6,064 bases of DNA, from NCBI GenBank assembly GCA_001786015.1, contig MFVH01000014.1:7369-13432 (forward strand), in the 5' to 3' direction. This document shows positions 1 to 5,659 of the stretch, piece by piece (the stretch's first letter is position 1; each line of letters begins with the position of its first letter). Source of the stretch: Candidatus Nomurabacteria bacterium RIFCSPLOWO2_01_FULL_46_18 (lineage in GTDB: Bacteria > Patescibacteriota > Minisyncoccia > Phycocordibacterales > UBA9973). The position numbers were made by a program, and so were the translations under genes. A model generated the notes under the pieces. That model saw only the letters and a list, made by a program, of their open reading frames with translations, was not told the DNA's origin and ran no database searches.

Positions 1-615
1 CGTGTCGCGAACAAAAATATCGGATTGAATTTTGTTATGATCCACGATCGCGGTAATTTCCGAGTATCCGCCGTTTGCGGTTGGCTGGAGCGATTCCCAA
101 ATCTGTCCTTCTTGGAGCTCTCCGTCTCCGGTCAAAACATATATTCTTCCTTTTCTCCCCTGGAGGCGGCGCGCCTCTGCCATGCCCCGCGCTTTTGAAA
201 TTCCCATGCCAAGAGAGCCGGTGTTTGTCACCAAGTAGGGCGTCTGCCTGTCCGGGTGCCCGGGAAGTCCGCCAAGGCGGCGGAGTTTTTGCATTGAATC
301 ATACGACAATTTCCCAAGTCCTATTAAAATCGCGTAAAGCGCGGGAACATCGTGCCCTTTTGAAGAAAAATAAATATCCGAATGTTCTGTCTTTTCCTCA
401 TTCGGATTTGTCATCTCTTCTGTCCAGAGCCAGGTTGCAATGTCAATACAGCTAAAAGTCGAGCCCGGATGTCCGGAGCCGGTATAGCGAATCATGTAGA
501 GCGCGTTTATGCGAAAAATGTCGGCAAGAATTTCCGCGCGCAAAAACGCATCGGAAACGGAATTTCGTACGCGGCCAATTTCATGCAGTGGAACGCGGAA
601 AAGCGAGTTTGCCAT
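1..615 (-). CDS. tkt: Transketolase, N-terminal part (thiamine-diphosphate binding domain), cut by the window edge
   Basis: The first 205 residues of a transketolase, or of the N-terminal subunit of a split one; the frame is open to base 1. Transketolase moves two-carbon ketol units between sugar phosphates in the non-oxidative pentose phosphate pathway, in the cytoplasm, using thiamine diphosphate and a metal ion. Visible motifs are GSGHPG at residues 46-51, SSKGHD near 84-89, LGGLPGHPD near 114-122, NTGSLGMG at 131-138, and the cofactor motif GDGELQEGQIWES starting at 163. VDHNKIQSD follows at 191-199, with the metal-binding Asn at 194. Order and spacing match the family. The ATG at 615 is the natural start because the sequence looks family-like from the first residues, although the region before it has no Shine-Dalgarno site. 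A terminator of the preceding gene lies at 653-684, so this gene probably begins its own transcript. Whether it is full length or split cannot be decided here. Confidence 0.93.
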   Translation of the reverse strand, partial: MANSLFRVPLHEIGRVRNSVSDAFLRAEILADIFRINALYMIRYTGSGHPGSTFSCIDIATWLWTEEMTNPNEEKTEHSDIYFSSKGHDVPALYAILIGLGKLSYDSMQKLRRLGGLPGHPDRQTPYLVTNTGSLGMGISKARGMAEARRLQGRKGRIYVLTGDGELQEGQIWESLQPTANGGYSEITAIVDHNKIQSDIFVRDT

Positions 616-652
616 TGTATATTTAGAACGAATTTATTGCTTTCATAGTTTC

Positions 653-684
653 AAAAAAAGGGGCCTCGCGTGCGCGAGAACCCC
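653..684 (-). terminator. Intrinsic terminator after the GC-rich 367-residue gene
   Basis: Read on the minus strand, GGGG, TT, CTCGCG, a CA loop, CGCGAG, G and CCCC are followed by seven T. The inner 6-bp GC-rich stem and outer 4-bp G:C stem are separated by a small asymmetric internal loop. It starts 25 bases after the stop codon at 709 and ends 38 bases before the transketolase start, so it separates the two units. The T-run on the minus strand gives the direction. Confidence 0.88.
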
Positions 685-708
685 TCGGTCTTGTGATAAC
701 CTCCTTGC

Positions 709-1812
709 CTACTTGGTGTAGGCCTCGATCTCCTCATGAAGGAACAACTTGAGCCGCTCAGCGGAGCCACCGTCCATGAGCCAACGGAAATGCTCAACGC
801 AGGCCTCTTGCCTGGCCTTGTAGTAGTCCGGCTCGCCCTCGAGCATGCGCTCAAGAGTCGAGTCGAATGCGTCCACATGCCATACTGCCTCTGCCGCGCC
901 GTGCGCGATCTGCGGGAAAAACGGCCATCTGCCGCCGCGCGCCCGCTGATACTCGCGCATCGACGGCAGGAGCACGAATGCCGTCGGCACGAGAAGCGAG
1001 GACTTCACGCCCTCGGTCGAGTACTGGACCACAACGGCGTCTGCGCCGACGTAGTCGGGGACGCCCGACATAACTCGCTCGCCGATGGTGTGGCCGATGT
1101 CCGCACGATCAAGAAGATCCCGCATCATACCCTCAAGCTCATCCTTCTCCGGATCCGCCGGGTGAAACGAGCCGAGAATATATGCAGGAGGGAAAAGATG
1201 CTTGACAGATCCCACGAGCGCATCAATAGTCGCCTCCATCTCTGTCTTGTCGAACTGGTTCGAGGAAGAGGCCGCGAAGTACACAATCCTCGCATCCGAC
1301 GGAAGGTTGAGGCGGCTTCGCATCTGGACGCAGACGGCGGCACGATTCTTGCCATACTCTGCGATGTCGTCGTATGACGCATTGCCGAGCGCGACCACGC
1401 GTTCGGGATCGAGATCAGGCCGCGCGCGGAGCGCGAGCTTGCTGCCGGACTCGTCGAGCACGGTGAGCCAGGTTGGCACGAGATCTCGCACCGCGACCTC
1501 ACACCCCGACATGTAGAAGTCCCCACACCAGATGACCGGCTTCCCAGCCTCGAGCGCCGCGGCAGACGCATTCTTCCAGAGGGTCTGCGCCTTGCCGTTC
1601 GTACCGGAGATGACAAGAGCGTAGCGGCTCACATCGATCTTCGTTGCCTCGGTGAATGAGATCCCGAGGCGAGTGAGATGCTTCTTCCCGGCGCCTTTGG
1701 GGTCGAGGAACACCTCGATCTGCAAGCCCTCGGCAATGAGATGGCGCACCGGCTCACCGATACAATCAACCGTACCCACATCTCCGAAGAGTACCGCCAC
1801 CCTCTTCTCCAT
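709..1812 (-). CDS. Unrecognised 367-residue protein, possible GT-B-like (glycosyltransferase/epimerase) fold, GC-rich
   Basis: I do not recognise the family. No signal peptide or membrane segment is visible, so it is probably cytoplasmic. Residues 4-10 (RVAVLFG) begin a Rossmann-like strand and turn. A second strand block runs 64-73 (YALVISGTNG), with KPVIWCGDFY at 91-100. After a linker, a second alpha/beta half starts near 175 (RIVYFAASSS), with GSFHP at 214-218, ADAVVVQYSTEG at 257-268, and a helical end with DGGSAERLKLFL at 347-358. This two-Rossmann layout, the His-Pro, the STEG-like turn and the C-terminal DGxxxER resemble GT-B enzymes such as UDP-GlcNAc 2-epimerases and CDP-glycerol transferases. 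That is inference only. The ATG at 1812 is set by AAGGAG 7 bases upstream. The gene has its own promoter and terminator. Its codons end mostly in C or G (about 62% GC in a sampled stretch), unlike its AT-richer neighbours, which suggests transfer. Confidence 0.85.
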   Translation of the reverse strand: MEKRVAVLFGDVGTVDCIGEPVRHLIAEGLQIEVFLDPKGAGKKHLTRLGISFTEATKIDVSRYALVISGTNGKAQTLWKNASAAALEAGKPVIWCGDFYMSGCEVAVRDLVPTWLTVLDESGSKLALRARPDLDPERVVALGNASYDDIAEYGKNRAAVCVQMRSRLNLPSDARIVYFAASSSNQFDKTEMEATIDALVGSVKHLFPPAYILGSFHPADPEKDELEGMMRDLLDRADIGHTIGERVMSGVPDYVGADAVVVQYSTEGVKSSLLVPTAFVLLPSMREYQRARGGRWPFFPQIAHGAAEAVWHVDAFDSTLERMLEGEPDYYKARQEACVEHFRWLMDGGSAERLKLFLHEEIEAYTK

Positions 1813-1819
1813 CCCCCTT

Positions 1820-1825
1820 CTCCTT
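1820..1825 (-). promoter_or_regulatory. Strong Shine-Dalgarno site of the GC-rich gene
   Basis: AAGGAG on the minus strand lies seven bases before the ATG at 1812, inside a purine-rich stretch. It fixes the start codon and contrasts with the transketolase, transporter and sugar-operon genes here, which have no comparable site. Confidence 0.85.
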
Positions 1826-1853
1826 GTTGTTTGGGTTCTGGTTCGAAACTATA

Positions 1854-1867
1854 CTGGAATATTCCAG
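1854..1867. promoter_or_regulatory. 14-bp perfect palindrome at the predicted transcription start, candidate operator
   Basis: CTGGAATATTCCAG is a perfect inverted repeat without spacer. It begins about nine bases downstream of the -10 box of the promoter for the 367-residue gene, so it covers roughly +2 to +15. That is a usual place for a repressor operator. It could also form a small hairpin at the 5' end of the mRNA, although a spacerless palindrome has a poor loop. No regulator gene is in the window. Confidence 0.5.
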
Positions 1868-1875
1868 CAAAATAT

Positions 1876-1903
1876 ACTATACAAATTTTTTAAAAAAAGT
1901 CAA
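1876..1903 (-). promoter_or_regulatory. Sigma-70-type promoter of the GC-rich 367-residue gene
   Basis: On the minus strand TTGACT (1903-1898) and TATAGT (1881-1876) are separated by 16 bases of nearly pure A/T. Each box differs from consensus at one position. The predicted start lies near 1869, giving a leader of about 56 bases before the ATG at 1812. Confidence 0.75.
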
Positions 1904-1968
1904 GAGAAAAATCGCTGGGCAAACCATGCGGTGTACGTCGATTAATAGTATCAATATTTTTATATTAC

Positions 1969-2142
1969 TTACGTTTTCGTGGGGATATCTTGAGAAGGTA
2001 CTGAGCACGGAATCGGAATTTCCTGTGAGTTCTCAGTGATTCTTTTCCCACCGGATTCATAAAATTCTTTCCAATACCAAGAATCAAGAGGATTATATGC
2101 TTCTATTGTTTCGCAAAAAACCGCGCCACAGGGACAATCCCA
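1969..2142 (-). other. In-frame open continuation of the small gene beyond its TGA codon (57 codons, Cys/Trp-rich)
   Basis: Directly after the TGA at 2145-2143 the same frame stays open for 57 codons to a TAA at 1971-1969. The translation begins WDCPCGAVFCETIEAY, continues through NPLDSWYWKEFYESGG, and ends near PCSVPSQDIPTKT. It carries four Cys (C-x-C-x4-C and one distant) and a run of aromatic residues, and reads like a real protein, perhaps with a metal-binding knuckle. It has no start codon or Shine-Dalgarno site of its own. The overlapping ATG at the TGA opens a different frame that ends after 17 codons. This is therefore either the tail of a 123-codon gene broken or recoded at TGA, or chance. 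The remaining stretch from 1968 to 1904 shows no gene; the promoter of the next gene starts at 1903. Confidence 0.5.
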
Positions 2143-2340
2143 TCATGTAGTTCCCTGCGATACAGAAAATGGAAGATTATGACCACCTACTCCAGTACTT
2201 GATTGAATTGCATTAGATTTGCGAAGTTTCCATTTGTGAGTTCGGAGACTGCTCTCTTTTTGTGGATCCGTCTCAAAAGTACTAAATGTGCCAAGAGCTT
2301 CCGACACTGGATTCTCGAAAGTTGGTTGACGATCTTCCAT
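2143..2340 (-). CDS. Small protein of unknown function (65 residues), possibly truncated by an in-frame TGA
   Basis: No family is recognised. The product starts MEDRQPTFENPVSEALGTFS and ends NLPFSVSQGTT. It is hydrophilic, has no Cys, no signal peptide and no membrane segment, and carries a basic patch THKWKLRKS near residues 37-45. An in-frame ATG at 2382 would add 14 residues, but I chose 2340 because AAGGAG (2355-2350) lies nine bases before it and the ATG at 2382 falls at or before the likely transcription start. It has its own promoter at 2373-2401 and follows the transporter gene with no clear terminator between, so it may also receive read-through. Codon use is AT-rich and unlike the GC-rich gene downstream. 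The frame continues open past the stop, so the 65-residue form may not be the ancestral protein. Confidence 0.6.
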   Translation of the reverse strand: MEDRQPTFENPVSEALGTFSTFETDPQKESSLRTHKWKLRKSNAIQSSTGVGGHNLPFSVSQGTT

Positions 2341-2349
2341 ACTATGTAT

Positions 2350-2355
2350 CTCCTT
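2350..2355 (-). promoter_or_regulatory. Shine-Dalgarno site that sets the start of the small gene
   Basis: AAGGAG on the minus strand, nine bases before the ATG at 2340. It favours this start over the in-frame ATG at 2382, which has no such site. Confidence 0.75.
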
Positions 2356-2372
2356 ATATATGTTCTTTCTTG

Positions 2373-2401
2373 TGTCTATCACATCATTCTCATTATGTCA
2401 A
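2373..2401 (-). promoter_or_regulatory. Candidate promoter of the small gene
   Basis: On the minus strand a perfect TTGACA (2401-2396) is followed after 17 bases by TAGACA (2378-2373), preceded by TG one base upstream, an extended -10 arrangement. The -10 box itself is weak (three of six). Start of transcription would fall near 2366, giving a leader of about 25 bases that contains the Shine-Dalgarno site. Confidence 0.5.
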
Positions 2402-2437
2402 GAGAACGGAGAAAAACTTTTTGAAACCCACCAATAC

Positions 2438-3274
2438 TTAGAGCGAAACGAAAATAAAACCAATGATAAGAAAGAGACCAAAAATGATTTTTCTCGCAAG
2501 CACGGCCTCATGAAAATAAATATTGCCGGAAAGAATCGCCCATAAGACGGAGGACGAGCGCTCAACCGCGAGGATCAAAGACGCGGGGGCAAACGCATAC
2601 GAAAATCCTCCGAGGGTGGACGCAGCACCGCTTGAAAGAGACTGAAAAATAATCGCGGGCTTTCGAAGAAGACGAAACGGATTTTCTTTTGCGCGCACGA
2701 GCGCCATACAAAGGAAGTAGAGCATAAGAATACCCGTAATAATCCCCTCTTCTGCCTCGACCGAGTTAAAATGCGTAATATTATATTTGAATAGAGAAAT
2801 GGTAATTACCGCGTTTACGGCGGTAAACCCTGCCAAAAAAACTCCGGTCTTCCCCACGTTTTTATCAATAAGAAAAAGAAAAACAGACGCGAACATAATC
2901 GTGACGCCCACTGCTTGATGAAATCCGATTGTATAACCGAGGATAATATCAACAAATAAAAGAAGAGGAATCGTTATGGTCCGAACAAAAGAATACGTGC
3001 TCCGATCTGCGCGCACAAGCGCAAGAACCGACACGTGTGCTTGCGCCACCTCAAGGAGCGCACGAATGCTAAATGTCGGAAGCGACTCAAGGGAAAACAA
3101 AAATTCTTTCCTGATAAAAAAAGCAATACCGAAATAAATGACCGCTTGAATCAAAAGGTTCAAAAACCCCATTGAAAAATAACTTTCGCGAGACGCGCTT
3201 ACTTCCCATTTCCCGATTGAACCCGAAACTTCCCGAAAAAGGCTTCCTAGAGTTGCAAGAATAAAACCAATCAT
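2438..3274 (-). CDS. EamA/DMT-superfamily membrane transporter
   Basis: A 278-residue integral membrane protein with about ten hydrophobic segments, roughly at 1-17, 35-53, 68-88, 96-115, 119-136, 144-163, 175-194, 207-230, 232-250 and 262-278. It is organised as two similar halves. The first half ends with ADRSTYSFVRTITIPLLLF and a following helix pair. The second ends with AVERSSSVLWAILSGNIYFHE and a final helix. Both are the typical EamA pattern of a small-residue helix, then a Gly/Glu turn, then a closing helix. Family members export or import metabolites such as amino acids or nucleotide sugars; the substrate cannot be read here. The length fits the family. The ATG at 3274 has no Shine-Dalgarno site, and a -10 box ends eight bases before it, suggesting a leaderless transcript. 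It is separated from the upstream sugar operon by a terminator, so its link to that pathway is only positional. Confidence 0.85.
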   Translation of the reverse strand: MIGFILATLGSLFREVSGSIGKWEVSASRESYFSMGFLNLLIQAVIYFGIAFFIRKEFLFSLESLPTFSIRALLEVAQAHVSVLALVRADRSTYSFVRTITIPLLLFVDIILGYTIGFHQAVGVTIMFASVFLFLIDKNVGKTGVFLAGFTAVNAVITISLFKYNITHFNSVEAEEGIITGILMLYFLCMALVRAKENPFRLLRKPAIIFQSLSSGAASTLGGFSYAFAPASLILAVERSSSVLWAILSGNIYFHEAVLARKIIFGLFLIIGFIFVSL

Positions 3275-3282
3275 ATTACTTC

Positions 3283-3288
3283 AGTATA
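3283..3288 (-). promoter_or_regulatory. -10 box (TATACT) close to the transporter ATG, leaderless start suspected
   Basis: TATACT on the minus strand lies eight bases before the ATG at 3274, so transcription would begin at or within a few bases of the start codon. The -35 position falls in the T-run of the preceding terminator and matches consensus only weakly, so the promoter call rests on the -10 box and on the absence of a ribosome site. Confidence 0.4.
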
Positions 3289-3307
3289 CGCGAGAAACTC
3301 CATAAAT

Positions 3308-3333
3308 AAAAAAACGCTCTCGTGCGCTTTTTT
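3308..3333 (-). terminator. Terminator at the end of the phosphatase-SDR-aldehyde dehydrogenase operon
   Basis: On the minus strand, six A, one bulged G, CGC, a six-base loop, GCG and then seven T. The short GC core is extended by A:T pairs, so it could work in both directions. It begins 18 bases after the stop codon at 3352 and precedes the transporter's own promoter. Confidence 0.6.
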
Positions 3334-3351
3334 ATTTTCTCTATTTACGTT

Positions 3352-4815
3352 TTATATCTTTCCCGGGTCGTAATCTACGCTCACGTGCTTCCAATCTGAG
3401 TAGAATTCCAAAGCGTTTGTCCCGGGCTCGCGCCAGCCGTTGCCAGATAGCCCCATGCCGCCAAAGGGCATATGGGGCTCGGAGCCGTGCGTCGGGCCGT
3501 TTACGCGCACAACTCCCGCGCGGTAGCGGCGGATAAACTCCTCTGCGCGATGGATTGACGACGTATGAATTGCGCCTGAAAGTTTATATTGAGAATCATT
3601 GGCGAGACGAATCGCCTCATCAAGATTCTTTACGCAATACAGAATAACAACCGGCCCGAATAACTCTTTTTGCGAGATTTCGTCCTTTGGAGATACTCGT
3701 TCAAAAATCGTGGGTGCAATAAAATATCCTTTTTTATACTGGTCTCCGGTAAGCCGTGAGCCGCCGGTAAGGATCGCGCCGCGCCGGCGCTTCGCGCCTT
3801 CAACCGCCCGCAAAATCTCGCGCATCCTCTTTTCGGAAATAATTGCGCCATAGTCATCGTCATCATTTGTACCGATTTTAAGCGCATTCGTCTTTGCCAA
3901 GAATGCCTTTTTGAATTTTTCGTATACTTTATCAAATACAATAATCCGCGACGTAGCAGCACAGCGCTGGCCCGCATCGACAAATGCCGCAGAAACCGCA
4001 ATCGTTGCCGCTTTTTCAAGATCCGCGTCATCGCACACCACAAATGGATTTTTCCCTCCGGCTTCAATGGAAACCTTGGCAAGGCGCGACGCGGTTGCTC
4101 TGATAATTTTCTGTCCTGTCGCGGCAAAGCCGGTCAAACTCACAAATTCGATTCTCGAATCCGCGACCAATGGCGCGCCGACCTCGGACCCGATTCCTTG
4201 AAGCACCGAGATAACACCCGCGGGGACCCCAGCTTCTTTCAGAACCTTTGCATACCATATAGCGACGTACGGCGTATATTCGTGCGACTTCACAATAACT
4301 GCGTTTCCGCATAAAAGCGCGGGAAAAATCTTCCACGCAATTCCCGCCGCCGGGTTGTTGAAGGGAGTAACTAACGCGCCGATGCCCACGGGCTCGCGAA
4401 TCATTTTTACGCTCCGGTTCGGGACTGATGTGGGGAGCACTTCGCCGAAAAAACGTCGCCCCTCTCCCGCAAAGAAAAATCCGCATTCTATCGCGGCATC
4501 CACTTCTCCGAGGGATGATTTTTTCGATTTTCCGGATTCGAGCGCGACGATTTCAGCAAGTTCGTCTTTTTTCTCACGCATGCGGAGCACTGCCTCGCGC
4601 AGGATCTCGGCTCGCTTTATAACAGTCACTTCTGACCACGCGCCAAACCCTCGCTCCGCCGCCTTGAGCACGCGCTCCACATCCCGCTTGTCCCCTTTTG
4701 CCACAAGTGCCAAGACCTCGCCCGACGCGGGATTCATTTTCGGAAAAAACTTCCCGGATACCGACTTTACCTCGCGATTATCGATCCAATGGACTATTTT
4801 TTTAGGGTAATTCAT
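3352..4815 (-). CDS. NAD(P)-dependent aldehyde dehydrogenase
   Basis: A 487-residue member of the aldehyde dehydrogenase superfamily, full length. It oxidises an aldehyde to a carboxylic acid through a thiohemiacetal on the catalytic Cys, in the cytoplasm. Visible residues: PFNNP at 151-155 with oxyanion Asn154, VKSHEYTP at 175-182 with the cofactor-binding Lys176, LTGFAATG at 227-234, EAGGKNP with general base Glu251, GQRCAA with nucleophile Cys285, KELFGPV with Glu384, and PFGGMGLSG near 450-458. The usual ELGGK motif reads EAGGK, a mild variant. The ATG at 4815 is chosen because the family-like sequence MNYPKKIVHWIDNRE begins there, ten bases after the SDR stop. A longer frame from a TTG at 4857 would overlap the SDR gene. 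No Shine-Dalgarno site precedes the ATG, so translation may depend on coupling. The substrate is unknown; the sugar-acid context suggests a semialdehyde or sugar aldehyde. Confidence 0.92.
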   Translation of the reverse strand: MNYPKKIVHWIDNREVKSVSGKFFPKMNPASGEVLALVAKGDKRDVERVLKAAERGFGAWSEVTVIKRAEILREAVLRMREKKDELAEIVALESGKSKKSSLGEVDAAIECGFFFAGEGRRFFGEVLPTSVPNRSVKMIREPVGIGALVTPFNNPAAGIAWKIFPALLCGNAVIVKSHEYTPYVAIWYAKVLKEAGVPAGVISVLQGIGSEVGAPLVADSRIEFVSLTGFAATGQKIIRATASRLAKVSIEAGGKNPFVVCDDADLEKAATIAVSAAFVDAGQRCAATSRIIVFDKVYEKFKKAFLAKTNALKIGTNDDDDYGAIISEKRMREILRAVEGAKRRRGAILTGGSRLTGDQYKKGYFIAPTIFERVSPKDEISQKELFGPVVILYCVKNLDEAIRLANDSQYKLSGAIHTSSIHRAEEFIRRYRAGVVRVNGPTHGSEPHMPFGGMGLSGNGWREPGTNALEFYSDWKHVSVDYDPGKI

Positions 4816-4825
4816 ATACAAGAAT

Positions 4826-5659
4826 CTAGCGCGCGGTCCATCCGCCGTCAATAACAAGGGTTGCGCCTGTCATATAGCTTGACGCCTTATTGGATGCGAG
4901 AAAAAGAATCGCGGCGTTGTATTCATCCGGCCGCGCCATACGCCCCAGAATCGTCCGCTTGTTATATTCCTCCACGAACTCCTGCGACTGGTTATTGAAT
5001 ACCCCGCCGGGAACAAGGGTGTTTACCCGAACCGATACTCCTCGCGCCCGACAATACTCTGCAAGCCACCGGGTAAAATTCAATACGCCTGATTTTGCGA
5101 CGCTATAGGCAATAGGTTTAAAAAATTCTCCACCGTCTTTGCGTTTGAATTCATAAATAGATTGATCAGGCGCAACGACTCCATATGTTGAAGATACATT
5201 GATAATCGATCCTTCTTTTCCCGTGCCGCGGATATTCTTGATAAACTCTTGCGACATAAAAAACGTGCCTTTCAAATGAGAATCAATAACCGCATCCCAA
5301 ACCTCTTCCGGAAAATCTTCAAAAGGCCCTGTCGTTGACGCTGGCGCATCGGGAGGCACATCAATGCCTGCGTTATTTACAAGAACCGTCGGAACCCCGA
5401 ATTTCTCCTTCACCTCTTTAAATCCTTTTCGCACGTCATCTTTTTTTGTAATATCAACAACGTGGAGCGAGGCCTCTCCCGCGTCAATAATCGGCGCGAC
5501 AACCGGATTCGCTTTTTTGGTAATATCAAAAATTGCGACTTTCGCGCCCGCATCCGAAAGAACCTTCACATACTGGCGCCCGAGCTGACCCAAACCGCCG
5601 GTGACAACCGCAACTTCTCCGGTAAGATCAAACAATTTTTCTATAGAATCGTTCCTCAT
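4826..5659 (-). CDS. Short-chain dehydrogenase/reductase, PtmA-like
   Basis: A 277-residue classical SDR oxidoreductase using NAD(P)(H). Motifs in order: cofactor loop TGGLGQLG at 20-27, acidic Asp45 after the second strand (favours NAD), NNAG at 95-98, catalytic Ser in NVSSTYG near 156-157, and YSVAK giving Tyr185 and Lys189. The C-terminal block has PGGVFNNQ at 217-224, LGRMARPDEYNAA near 238-250, and SYMTGATLVIDGGW near 261-274. An insertion at about 163-184 (APDQSIYEFKR and following) before the active-site Tyr, plus the PGGVFNNQ and RMARPDEY blocks, recall the PtmA-type SDRs found in legionaminic and other nonulosonic-acid clusters; I make that comparison from memory of the family. The ATG overlaps the phosphatase TGA as ATGA, which means tight translational coupling. 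The aldehyde dehydrogenase starts ten bases after its stop. The oxidoreductase assignment is firm; the pathway is an inference. Confidence 0.93.
   Translation of the reverse strand: MRNDSIEKLFDLTGEVAVVTGGLGQLGRQYVKVLSDAGAKVAIFDITKKANPVVAPIIDAGEASLHVVDITKKDDVRKGFKEVKEKFGVPTVLVNNAGIDVPPDAPASTTGPFEDFPEEVWDAVIDSHLKGTFFMSQEFIKNIRGTGKEGSIINVSSTYGVVAPDQSIYEFKRKDGGEFFKPIAYSVAKSGVLNFTRWLAEYCRARGVSVRVNTLVPGGVFNNQSQEFVEEYNKRTILGRMARPDEYNAAILFLASNKASSYMTGATLVIDGGWTAR

Noticed and set aside
75..455. Plus-strand open frame of 126 codons opposite the transketolase
   Set aside because: The minus strand encodes unmistakable transketolase motifs over the whole stretch.
736..1377. Long plus-strand open frame (213 codons) opposite the 367-residue gene
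   Set aside because: It is antisense to a gene with promoter, ribosome site and terminator. Its length follows from the GC-rich codon use of the real gene, and its translation is Arg/His-rich with no recognisable motif.
1824..2039. Plus-strand open frame of 71 codons across the promoter region
   Set aside because: It covers the promoter and palindrome of the minus-strand gene, has no ribosome site and shows no protein-family features.
1969..2340. Alternative genetic code with TGA read as Gly, as in Gracilibacteria and Absconditabacteria
   Set aside because: The transketolase, GC-rich, transporter, aldehyde dehydrogenase and SDR frames contain no internal TGA and use GGN for glycine, and the phosphatase ends in TGA exactly at the SDR start. 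TGA is an ordinary stop in this genome.
2341..2382. Start of the small gene at the ATG at 2382
   Set aside because: This ATG lies at or before the predicted transcription start and has no ribosome site, while AAGGAG is well placed before the ATG at 2340.
2402..2437. Possible terminator after the transporter gene
   Set aside because: Only an AAAAAGTTTTT stretch without a loop is present, with no GC stem, so I could not support a terminator call.
4816..4857. Upstream TTG start that would lengthen the aldehyde dehydrogenase by 14 residues
   Set aside because: It would overlap the end of the SDR gene, the added residues are the SDR tail in another frame, and family similarity begins at the ATG at 4815.
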